Positions 57,609-64,000 of a DNA stretch of 64,000 nucleotides are shown here, piece after piece; the stretch's first letter is position 1; every line of letters begins with the position of its first letter. The stretch comes from Saccharibacillus kuerlensis DSM 22868 (GTDB lineage Bacteria; Bacillota; Bacilli; Paenibacillales; Paenibacillaceae): the NCBI RefSeq assembly GCF_000378145.1, contig NZ_KB899277.1:372001-436000 (forward strand), given 5' to 3'. The position numbers were made by a program, and so were the translations under genes. A model generated the notes under the pieces. It did not search any database. It saw only the letters and a program-made list of their open reading frames with translations, and was not told the origin of the DNA.

Positions 57609-58910
57609 TTATTTCATGTTGCGGATGACTTCGTCGGCGAACTCCGAGCACTTCACTTCTGTTGCACCTTCCATAAGGCGGGCAAAGTCGTAAGTGACTG
57701 TTTTGTTGTTGATCGACGCTTCCAGTCCGTTATAGATCAGTTGAGCGGCTTCCTGCCAGCCCAGATGTTCCAGCATCATAACGCCCGAGAGAATAACCGA
57801 ACCCGGGTTTACAACGTCTTTGTCCGCATATTTCGGAGCTGTACCGTGCGTCGCTTCGAAAATGGCGTGACCCGTTACATAGTTGATGTTGGCGCCAGGT
57901 GCAATACCGATGCCGCCTACCTGTGCAGCCAGAGCGTCGGACAGGTAGTCGCCGTTCAGGTTCAGCGTCGCGATCACGTCGAAGTCTGTTGGACGAGTCA
58001 GTACCTGCTGCAGAGCGATGTCGGCAATTGCATCTTTTACGATGATTTTTCCGGCTTCTTCGGCAGCCTTCTGCGCTGCATTTGCCGCATCTGTACCGTC
58101 CTGCTCCTTGATCTGGTCATATTGTGCCCATGTGAAGACTTTATCTCCGAATTCCGCTTCAGCCACTTCATAACCCCAGTTTTTGAACGCGCCTTCGGTG
58201 AACTTCATGATATTGCCTTTGTGTACGAGCGTTACGCTCTTGCGGCCGTGGTCAACGGCATACTGAACTGCCGCGCGAACCAGACGCTTGGAGCCTTCTT
58301 CCGACACCGGCTTGATACCGATTCCCGACGTTTCCGGGAAACGAATTTTGTTGACGCCCATTTCGTTTTTCAGGAATTCCAGCACTTTCTTGACTTCTTC
58401 GCTGCCTTCCTGGTATTCGATGCCTGCATAGATATCTTCCGTATTCTCACGGAAAATAACCATATCAACCAGTTCAGGACGCTTCACTGGCGAAGGTACG
58501 CCGGCAAAGTAGCGTACCGGACGCAGACATACGTACAAATCCAGCTCCTGACGAAGTGCTACGTTCAGGGAACGAATTCCGCCGCCGATTGGCGTCGTCA
58601 AAGGTCCTTTGATCGCTACAGTATATTCACGGATAGCCGTCAGCGTATCGGCCGGCAGCCATTCTCCGTATGTATTGAATGCTTTCTCGCCTGCAAACAC
58701 TTCATACCAGGCAATTTTTTTCTCGCCGCCGTAAGCTTTCTCTACAGCTGCGTCAAGCACACGCTTGGAAGCTTTCCAGATGTCACGCCCTGTGCCGTCG
58801 CCTTCGATGAACGGGATAACCGGATTATTCGGAACGAGCAGGTTACCGCCTTCTTCGATCTGAATTTTTTCTCCCTCGGTCGGTGCAGTGAATTTTTCAA
58901 AAGTAGACAT
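57609..58910 (-). CDS. icd: Isocitrate dehydrogenase, NADP-dependent
   Basis: 433 residues from the ATG at 58910 after GGAGG; an upstream in-frame start has no ribosome site. Motifs: [28 protein letters not shown] with the regulatory Ser, [35 protein letters not shown]. It converts isocitrate to 2-oxoglutarate. It is the middle gene of citZ-icd-mdh and has its own probable promoter at 59014-59042. Confidence 0.95.
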   Translation of the reverse strand: MSTFEKFTAPTEGEKIQIEEGGNLLVPNNPVIPFIEGDGTGRDIWKASKRVLDAAVEKAYGGEKKIAWYEVFAGEKAFNTYGEWLPADTLTAIREYTVAIKGPLTTPIGGGIRSLNVALRQELDLYVCLRPVRYFAGVPSPVKRPELVDMVIFRENTEDIYAGIEYQEGSEEVKKVLEFLKNEMGVNKIRFPETSGIGIKPVSEEGSKRLVRAAVQYAVDHGRKSVTLVHKGNIMKFTEGAFKNWGYEVAEAEFGDKVFTWAQYDQIKEQDGTDAANAAQKAAEEAGKIIVKDAIADIALQQVLTRPTDFDVIATLNLNGDYLSDALAAQVGGIGIAPGANINYVTGHAIFEATHGTAPKYADKDVVNPGSVILSGVMMLEHLGWQEAAQLIYNGLEASINNKTVTYDFARLMEGATEVKCSEFADEVIRNMK

Positions 58911-59013
58911 GAATGGAATTCCTCCTTTGAAGTGGTGATGAAGTTCGGGCCAGGCACGTTTTAAACGCACTAAAACCCGCAGTCTTTTCTATTGTAGCCC
59001 ATAAGAGCCAGAT

Positions 59014-59042
59014 TTTATACCGATACAAATCTCTTTGGCCAA
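59014..59042 (-). promoter_or_regulatory. icd promoter
   Basis: On the minus strand TTGGCC (59037-59042), 17 nt, TATAAA (59014-59019). It lies just after the citZ terminator. Confidence 0.55.
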
Positions 59043-59045
59043 AAT

Positions 59046-59083
59046 AAAACCGCCCGTCGCCTGCAAAGCTGCCGGGCGGTTCT
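59046..59083 (-). terminator. citZ terminator
   Basis: AACCGCCCG/CGGGCGGTT stem followed on the minus strand by TTTATTTT. Confidence 0.85.
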
Positions 59084-59099
59084 TTTTGCTATCCTAATC

Positions 59100-60212
59100 T
59101 TAACGCTGTTTGAGAGGCACGTACGTCAGGTCCAGCTCGCCTACATACTCGGCACGCGGGCGGATCAGACGATTATCTTCGTACTGCTCCAAAATATGTG
59201 CGGTCCATCCCGATACGCGGCTGATCGCAAAGATTGGTGTGAACAGTTTGCGCGGAATGCCCAGCATCGTATAGACAGAAGCGGAGTAGAAGTCTACATT
59301 AGGCTTCAATCCTTTTTGGGAAGTTACCAGTTCTTCGATCTTGACCGACATTTCGTAGAGCGAAGAATCGCCGTTCATTTCGCCGAGACGACGGGACATT
59401 TCCATCAAATGCTTTGCACGCGGATCACCGTTTTTGTAGACCCGATGTCCAAAGCCCATGATCTTGACTTTATTGTTCAGCTTGTCCTGAATGTACGTTT
59501 CTACCTTATCAGGAGTCTCGATTTCCTCCAGCATACGCATAACTGCTTCGTTGGCGCCGCCGTGCAGCGGTCCCTTCAAAGCGCCGATTGCAGAAGTTAC
59601 GCCGGAATAAATATCCGAAAGCGTAGCTACTGTAACACGGGAAGCGAATGTCGAAGCGTTCAGCTCATGATCGGCGTGCAGGACAAGCGCCTTGTCCAAT
59701 GCCTCGATCGCCGTCTGTTCCGGCATCTCACCGCTCATCATGTAGAGGAAATTCTCGGTTAGGCCGAGGCCATCTTTTGGAGCAATCGGCTCCTGACCCT
59801 CGGAAATACGCGACAGTGCGGCAACCAGAGTCGGCAGCTGCGCCTGAAGACGCTCGGCTTTGGTCACATTCGCTTCGCGGCTCATATCATCGGAGTCCGC
59901 ATCATAGAGTGCAAGAGCGGATACCGCCGTACGCAGCGCAGCCATCATGTTCATATCCTTTGGATACAGCTTCATCTGCTCGAGCAGCTGAGGCGGAACC
60001 GCTGCATAACGCTGCAGGTTGCTCCGCAGCTTCTCCAACTGTTCTTCATTCGGCAGCATGCCGTGCCAGAGCAGATAAGCCACTTCATCAAACGAGGCGT
60101 TGGCGGCCAGATCGTCGATGTTATACCCCCGGTATGTAAGCACACCGTCCACGATCGAACTGATCGAGGAAGTTGCGGCTACAATGCCTTCCAGACCTTT
60201 AGTCGCTGTCAT
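59100..60212 (-). CDS. citZ: Citrate synthase
   Basis: 370 residues. Catalytic His residues in PLHGGANEAVM and GFGHRVYKNGDPRAK and the Asp in PNVDFYSASVY are in place. It condenses acetyl-CoA with oxaloacetate at TCA entry. AAAGGAGAG lies before the ATG. The roughly 200-nt leader and upstream region carry a promoter, a cre box, a LysR-type dyad and a foldable RNA, so control is probably dense. Confidence 0.95.
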   Translation of the reverse strand: MTATKGLEGIVAATSSISSIVDGVLTYRGYNIDDLAANASFDEVAYLLWHGMLPNEEQLEKLRSNLQRYAAVPPQLLEQMKLYPKDMNMMAALRTAVSALALYDADSDDMSREANVTKAERLQAQLPTLVAALSRISEGQEPIAPKDGLGLTENFLYMMSGEMPEQTAIEALDKALVLHADHELNASTFASRVTVATLSDIYSGVTSAIGALKGPLHGGANEAVMRMLEEIETPDKVETYIQDKLNNKVKIMGFGHRVYKNGDPRAKHLMEMSRRLGEMNGDSSLYEMSVKIEELVTSQKGLKPNVDFYSASVYTMLGIPRKLFTPIFAISRVSGWTAHILEQYEDNRLIRPRAEYVGELDLTYVPLKQR

Positions 60213-60256
60213 CGTACATCTCTCCTTTGTGAATGGAACGGATAAATGCAGGCGTT

Positions 60257-60332
60257 AACTTTTGGGGGTGCATGGTATGTTTTCACTCCCCTGCGTCGCC
60301 CACCATACGGACTCGAAAACACACCCCAAGTT
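60257..60332 (-). promoter_or_regulatory. Structured leader in the citZ mRNA
   Basis: In the leader RNA, AACTT, GGGGTG and TGTTTTC pair with GAAAACA, CACCCC and AAGTT (plus-strand arms 60257-60284 and 60315-60332) around a 30-nt loop. A seven-base bulge on one arm (60271-60277) contains ATGGT, complementary to ACCAT in the loop (60302-60306), so a pseudoknot is possible. I know of no listed riboswitch matching it. Confidence 0.45.
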
Positions 60333-60426
60333 TTTGTAACCGTTTTTAACGGCCGGCAAACGGCTTGGTTCCTGATTCCGGCATCCTGTTCAAAAACAAC
60401 AAGGCATGTAACGTCACTTCATTGTC

Positions 60427-60455
60427 ATCATACCGGATTTTGTCAATTTTTTGAA
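60427..60455 (-). promoter_or_regulatory. citZ promoter
   Basis: On the minus strand TTCAAA (60450-60455), 17 nt, TATGAT (60427-60432), giving a leader of about 208 nt. The -35 matches 4 of 6. Confidence 0.5.
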
Positions 60456-60488
60456 CGTTTCTGCACACTTAACGGGAATCAAATTGTT

Positions 60489-60503
60489 TTATCGCAGCGA
60501 TAA
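60489..60503 (-). promoter_or_regulatory. LysR-type dyad upstream of citZ
   Basis: TTATCGCAGCGATAA, perfect 7+7, has the T-N11-A core of LysR-family sites and is centred about 75 bases before the predicted start. CcpC, a LysR-type repressor of citZ in B. subtilis, uses an ATAA-N7-TTAT site, so a CcpC-like regulator is a fair guess. Confidence 0.5.
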
Positions 60504-60546
60504 GCGATTCTTGCAACCCCTTACAATGATATATGTTACAGGAGAG

Positions 60547-60560
60547 AGCAAGCGTTTGCA
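60547..60560 (-). promoter_or_regulatory. cre box upstream of citZ
   Basis: On the minus strand TGCAAACGCTTGCT matches 13 of 14 cre positions. It lies between the fxsA terminator and the citZ promoter, about 130 bases before the predicted start, and suggests CcpA control. Confidence 0.6.
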
Positions 60561-60578
60561 AGTTTTGGAAAACGTTAA

Positions 60579-60604
60579 AAGCCGTCTGCTCGGGGCAGAC
60601 GGCT
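60579..60604 (-). terminator. fxsA terminator
   Basis: A 10-bp stem AGCCGTCTGC/GCAGACGGCT followed by a short TTTT tail on the minus strand. Confidence 0.65.
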
Positions 60605-60619
60605 GTAGAAAAACAAAAA

Positions 60620-61012
60620 TTAACGACGGTAAAACGTAATATTTCCTTTCTTCATGCGTTTCTCGATCCAACGCATGGCTGCACGATGATAAAGAGGTCG
60701 GGTCAGCGGGAAAACAAGCGAAATTCCGATAAGATCGGTGATAAGACCAGGGGCAATCAGGATGGCCCCCCCAGCCATGATGCATACGCCGTCAACCAGT
60801 TTGCGGCCGGGCGGCTGTCCGCTTTCGGCGAGCATTTTAAGATCGTTCATCGCTTTTCTTCCCTCAAATTGTACCATTGCGATGCCGATTACCGTCGTAG
60901 CCAGCGTTAGAACAATTGTCTTAAAAAATCCGAAAGTATCGATCAGCCAAACGAAAGCCGCAGCTTCAATAATTACAGCGAGAATAAACAGCAGCGACAT
61001 TTTATTTTTCAT
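60620..61012 (-). CDS. fxsA: FxsA family membrane protein
   Basis: 130 residues. Helices about 5-24, 27-48 and 75-100 with the family pattern GGAILIAPGLITDLIGISL and a basic C-terminus. In E. coli FxsA overexpression relieves F exclusion of phage T7. The normal role is unknown. It overlaps the thioesterase gene by 11 bp. Confidence 0.9.
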   Translation of the reverse strand: MKNKMSLLFILAVIIEAAAFVWLIDTFGFFKTIVLTLATTVIGIAMVQFEGRKAMNDLKMLAESGQPPGRKLVDGVCIMAGGAILIAPGLITDLIGISLVFPLTRPLYHRAAMRWIEKRMKKGNITFYRR

Positions 61013-61547
61013 TCATGGTTCCCCCTTGTTCGTCGGCCGCTCCTGCAGCAAGCCGGTTTGCGAGCGCCCCGTACAAATCCGGCGCCGCTTTGCTCAATCG
61101 AATCGGCTTCCAATCGGAACTGAGCCAGACATGCTCGGTGCTGCCTGTATTAAGCAGGGTACCCGGACGCTCTTCATTTCCAAATTCCGCAGTCTCGGTA
61201 CTCCATTCTTCCTCATCTTCGCAGCGGCGGACTTCGTATTCATACTCAAGGCGCAGTGGCGAAAATCCGCTGATACGTGTATAAATCCATATCCGGTCAT
61301 CGTAACGGGCAGGATTGACAAAACGTGATCGAACTTCAAGCACTGGTAGGTATATGCCCTGTTCTTCGATCTCCCTGTACGAAAATCCCATCCCCCGAAT
61401 CATCTCCGTCCGTCCGATCTCAAACCAGTTCAAGTAATTGGCGTGATAAACGACAGCCATTTTGTCGGTCTCCTGGTAACGCACTTTCAATCCGGTACGA
61501 AACCAGTGTCCCTTTGTTAGGGATTCTTTCGCTTTCATATCGACCAT
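61002..61547 (-). CDS. Acyl-CoA thioesterase, hotdog fold (YbgC/FadM-like)
   Basis: 181 residues from the ATG at 61547, eight bases after GAGGAG; a GTG nine bases upstream overlaps that site. Motif VRYQETDKMAVVYHANYLNW carries the catalytic Asp. The region to residue 130 is the hotdog domain. The last 50 residues, rich in Ala and Gly, are an extension. It hydrolyses acyl-CoA thioesters; chain preference is unknown. It is coupled to fxsA. Confidence 0.88.
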   Translation of the reverse strand: MVDMKAKESLTKGHWFRTGLKVRYQETDKMAVVYHANYLNWFEIGRTEMIRGMGFSYREIEEQGIYLPVLEVRSRFVNPARYDDRIWIYTRISGFSPLRLEYEYEVRRCEDEEEWSTETAEFGNEERPGTLLNTGSTEHVWLSSDWKPIRLSKAAPDLYGALANRLAAGAADEQGGTMNEK

Positions 61548-61678
61548 GCCTTCCACTCCTCATTATATCGACAGAACGCCTCATTCCTTTGTCCTGCGTC
61601 TTTAAGCCTGTCTATTTATTGTATACGAAACGGACCCCCGATTTCCAATCCTGCCATACTCGGAAAAGCGAGACAAGG

Positions 61679-61766
61679 AAAAAGCCGCCTTCACGGCGAC
61701 CTTGGAGATTGAGTCGCGAACGACTCATCCATCGCAAGCGATAATGCTTCGCATAGAAGATTATAC
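61679..61766 (-). ncRNA. Candidate small RNA of four consecutive hairpins
   Basis: On the minus strand a TATAAT (61761-61766 on the plus as ATTATA) is followed within 80 bases by four tight hairpins: ATGC-GAA-GCAT, ATCG-CTTG-CGAT, GAGTCG-TTCG-CGACTC and GTCGCC-GTGAA-GGCGGC with a TTTTT tail. There is no reading frame. It lies between the pyk terminator and the thioesterase gene, and no clear -35 is visible. It could also be a processed 3' fragment. Confidence 0.45.
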
Positions 61767-61771
61767 GCATG

Positions 61772-61812
61772 AAAAAGCGGCCGGTTCCATCTCAAGGATG
61801 GAACCGGCCGCT
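61772..61812 (-). terminator. pyk terminator
   Basis: A perfect 16-bp stem of AGCGGCCGGTTCCATC with its complement, followed on the minus strand by TTTTTC. Confidence 0.9.
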
Positions 61813-61839
61813 GAGGCATAAAGCTTTTCAAAAGAAAGC

Positions 61840-63258
61840 TTAGTGAATGTGATCAACCTTGATCAAGTTTGTGGATCCGGAGCGGCCGAGAGGCACGCCT
61901 GCCGTAATGACAACCAGGTCTCCGTCTTCAACCAGACCGGATTTCTTCGCACCCTGTAGGGCGCTTTCGAACAGTTCGTCTGTCGTTTCGGCAACTTCGC
62001 CTTTGACCGGAATGACACCCCATGCGAGAGCCAGACGACGCAGCGTTTGCTCCTGTGTCGTTACCGCGATGATTGGAGCGATTGGACGGTACTTGGAGAT
62101 CATACGCGCTGTTGTACCCGACTGCGTCGAAGTCACGATCGCCTTGACGTCCAGGTTCCATGCCGCGTGAGCAACCGATTGGCTGATCGACTCGGTAACG
62201 GATTTTTGCTGCGCTTCGCTTTGTTTTTTCAGGATCTCGCGGTTAGCCATTGCAGACTCCGCTTTCTCCGCGATACGGGACATCGTTTGTACCGATTCCA
62301 TTGGGTACTTGCCGGCAGCTGTTTCGCCGGACAGCATGATTGCGTCTGTTCCGTCAAGGATCGCATTAGCCACGTCGCTCGCTTCAGCGCGAGTCGGGCG
62401 TGGATTGCGCTGCATGGAATCGAGCATTTGTGTTGCCGTGATAACCGGTTTGCCGGCACGGTTGCACTTCTCGATCATCTGCTTTTGAACCAGAGGAACT
62501 TCTTCCGCCGGAATTTCAACGCCCAGGTCGCCGCGGGCAACCATCAGGCCGTCGGATACTTCCAGAATTTCATCCAGGTTGTCGACGCCTTCCTGGTTTT
62601 CGATTTTGGAAATGATCTGAATGTGCTCTGCGTTGTGCTTTTTCAGCAGCTCGCGAATTTCCAGCACATCGCTCGCTTTGCGGACGAACGAAGCGGCGAT
62701 AAAGTCAACGCCTTGTTCAATACCAAATACGATATCGTTTGTATCCTTTTCCGTAATACCTGGCAGCGAAATGCTTACGCCCGGTACGTTCACGCCTTTA
62801 CGGCTTTTGATTTGTCCGCCGTTAACGATGCTGCACTTGATTTCCGTACCTTCCACTTCCGTAACCGTCAGGCCAATCAGGCCGTCATCGATCAGAATTG
62901 TGGAACCAACCGATACGTCATTCGGCAGATCTTGGTAAGATACGGACAGACGATTTTTGTCGCCAGCGATTTCTTCCGTCGTCAGCGTAATGCTTTCGCC
63001 TTCTACCAGATCAAGCGGCTCGACCGCAATTTTGCCTGTGCGGATTTCCGGCCCTTTGGTGTCCAACAGCAGAGCAACGCTCTTGCCGAGTTCTTGGCAC
63101 GCCTGACGGATATTTTTAATGCGGTTGCCGTGCTCTTCGAAATCACCGTGGGAGAAGTTCATTCGAGCGACGTTCATGCCCGCCATAATCAATTTCTTTG
63201 TGTTTTCCAGCGATTCGCTTGCCGGTCCGATCGTACATACGATTTTCGTTTTGCGCAT
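61840..63258 (-). CDS. pyk: Pyruvate kinase
   Basis: 472 residues. [16 protein letters not shown], Lys/Glu metal-site region [28 protein letters not shown] and the catalytic Thr in [11 protein letters not shown] are present. It makes pyruvate and ATP from PEP. It lacks the extra PEP-utiliser-like C-terminal domain of the B. subtilis enzyme (about 585 residues). pfkA, usually just upstream, is absent here. Confidence 0.95.
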   Translation of the reverse strand: MRKTKIVCTIGPASESLENTKKLIMAGMNVARMNFSHGDFEEHGNRIKNIRQACQELGKSVALLLDTKGPEIRTGKIAVEPLDLVEGESITLTTEEIAGDKNRLSVSYQDLPNDVSVGSTILIDDGLIGLTVTEVEGTEIKCSIVNGGQIKSRKGVNVPGVSISLPGITEKDTNDIVFGIEQGVDFIAASFVRKASDVLEIRELLKKHNAEHIQIISKIENQEGVDNLDEILEVSDGLMVARGDLGVEIPAEEVPLVQKQMIEKCNRAGKPVITATQMLDSMQRNPRPTRAEASDVANAILDGTDAIMLSGETAAGKYPMESVQTMSRIAEKAESAMANREILKKQSEAQQKSVTESISQSVAHAAWNLDVKAIVTSTQSGTTARMISKYRPIAPIIAVTTQEQTLRRLALAWGVIPVKGEVAETTDELFESALQGAKKSGLVEDGDLVVITAGVPLGRSGSTNLIKVDHIH

Positions 63259-63383
63259 TTGGGTTCCTCCGTTTTATGATCTCTGACGATCTCTGTTTGG
63301 GTCTCTTAAGGAGACTCTCTGTCTGTTTTGCTGCTTCTTTCTACAAACGGAAAATTTATTGCCATCGATCTGCCCCGGACATG

Positions 63384-63419
63384 AAAAAAGAGACCGGTGC
63401 GCAGTGCCCCGACCTCTCT
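63384..63419 (-). terminator. Terminator between accA and pyk
   Basis: On the minus strand AGAGA and CGG pair with CCG and TCTCT across a loop, then six T. The 268-bp gap (63259-63526) otherwise holds a weak 60-codon frame running through this stem, and a GTCTC/GAGAC hairpin near 63298-63316. Confidence 0.6.
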
Positions 63420-63526
63420 GTGATTCGCGTTCGGAAGTCGGTTTGCGGATGGTCATAAAATCCTCACCAACAATTAAATCTACACTAAAAACGCGATTTT
63501 GTATAGGTTTTAAAAGTAAAAATTGC

Positions 63527-64000
63527 TCAGGAATTCGGTAAAATCCGTCCGGAAGCATACTGTCCGATCTTACGGAATTTCTCGTAACGGTCATTAATCA
63601 GACCCTGCTCGTCCAGTAATGCCAATTCATCCAGATGGCGAGCCAACGATTCATGAATCGCCAATCCCGTCGCTTCGTAATCACGATGCGCTCCGCCCCG
63701 CGGTTCCGGCACAATGTCTTCGATTACTTTCATCTCCAGCAGGTCTGAAGCGGTAATTCTCATCGCTTCTGCCGCCTGATCCGCCTTGGAAGCATCCTTC
63801 CACAAAATAGAGGCCGCTCCGTTCGGCGAAATTGCCGCATAAATCGCATTTTCCAGCATCAGAACGCGATTGCCTACGCCGAGCGCAAGAGCGCCTCCGC
63901 TGCCTCCTTCGCCGATTACGACACAGATTACCGGTACTTTAAGCATCGCCATATCGCGCAGATTGCGTGCAATCGCTTCGGATTGACCCCGCTCCTCCGC
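63527..64000 (-). CDS. accA: Acetyl-CoA carboxylase carboxyltransferase subunit alpha, C-terminal part
   Basis: The frame stays open to the window edge (158 codons seen). It contains the oxyanion-forming [14 protein letters not shown], the EDIVPEP segment and [14 protein letters not shown] typical of AccA. It transfers the carboxyl group from biotin to acetyl-CoA together with AccD. The upstream two thirds lie outside the window. Confidence 0.93.
   Translation of the reverse strand, partial: AEERGQSEAIARNLRDMAMLKVPVICVVIGEGGSGGALALGVGNRVLMLENAIYAAISPNGAASILWKDASKADQAAEAMRITASDLLEMKVIEDIVPEPRGGAHRDYEATGLAIHESLARHLDELALLDEQGLINDRYEKFRKIGQYASGRILPNS

Noticed and set aside
62047-63279. 410-codon frame opposite pyk and a 407-codon frame opposite icd (57741-58964)
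   Set aside because: Both follow from codon bias of the true genes on the other strand and have no start signals.
63274-63594. 106-codon minus-strand frame between accA and pyk
   Set aside because: Overlaps the end of accA, passes through a terminator stem, and its Arg/Gln-rich product resembles no phosphofructokinase or other family.

Overview
The window reads as chromosome of a Gram-positive, endospore-former-type Firmicute close to Paenibacillus/Saccharibacillus. This is inferred from G+C slightly above half, AGGAGG-type ribosome sites, CtsR, CIRCE/HrcA, cre/CcpA and LicT-type control signals, and a gene order resembling the B. subtilis accA-pyk-fxsA-citZ-icd-mdh-phoPR-polA-mutM-coaE-nrdR block. 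I see no rRNA, tRNA, CRISPR array, transposase, integrase or phage gene.

Layout. 1-1.4 kb: the 5' part of a fabF-like ketoacyl synthase gene, divergent from an XRE/MmyB-type regulator. 1.5-6.3 kb: a beta-glucoside module (licT, bglP, bglH). Both licT and bglP have an RNA antiterminator site overlapping a terminator, with cre-like boxes upstream. 6.5-8.8 kb: a membrane GGDEF-EAL protein. 8.9-11.3 kb: a MerR regulator, an alpha/beta hydrolase and a NUDIX hydrolase, with a MerR-type promoter. 11.4-15.9 kb: clpE under CtsR boxes, then a chemoreceptor. 15.9-22.8 kb (minus strand): an SNF2/SWIM helicase, a membrane protein, a small basic protein, a 192-bp inverted-repeat element, and htpG under CIRCE. 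22.9-23.9 kb: a small membrane protein and a YbaK-type deacylase.

24-40.5 kb is an envelope-stress and export block with four ABC systems: a two-component system with a MacB/FtsX-type exporter; an ECF sigma operon with a putative membrane anti-sigma and an ABC exporter with two permeases; and a minus-strand run of two ABC-2 systems with a YtrA-type GntR regulator between them. Between them lie a short RpoD-like sigma gene without region 1.1 and an aspartate/glutamate racemase.

40.6-64 kb is the conserved minus-strand backbone. It carries nrdR, a lytic transglycosylase, coaE, mutM, polA, phoU, pstB, a cytosolic chemoreceptor-like protein, phoP, phoR, a bile-acid-symporter-family transporter, a plus-strand HD nucleotidase, two tandem short-chain dehydrogenases with matching promoters, a small membrane protein, mdh, icd, citZ, fxsA, a thioesterase, pyk and the 3' part of accA. 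Departures from the usual arrangement are phoR placed before phoP, pstB-phoU without pstSCA, and no pfkA between accA and pyk.

The most interesting non-coding signals are Pho boxes at exact 11-bp phase before phoP and pstB; an element-rich citZ upstream region with a foldable leader; two small-RNA candidates (35.8-36.0 kb and 61.7 kb); the 192-bp inverted-repeat element at 20.6 kb; and in-phase repeats that may bind the 24-kb response regulator.
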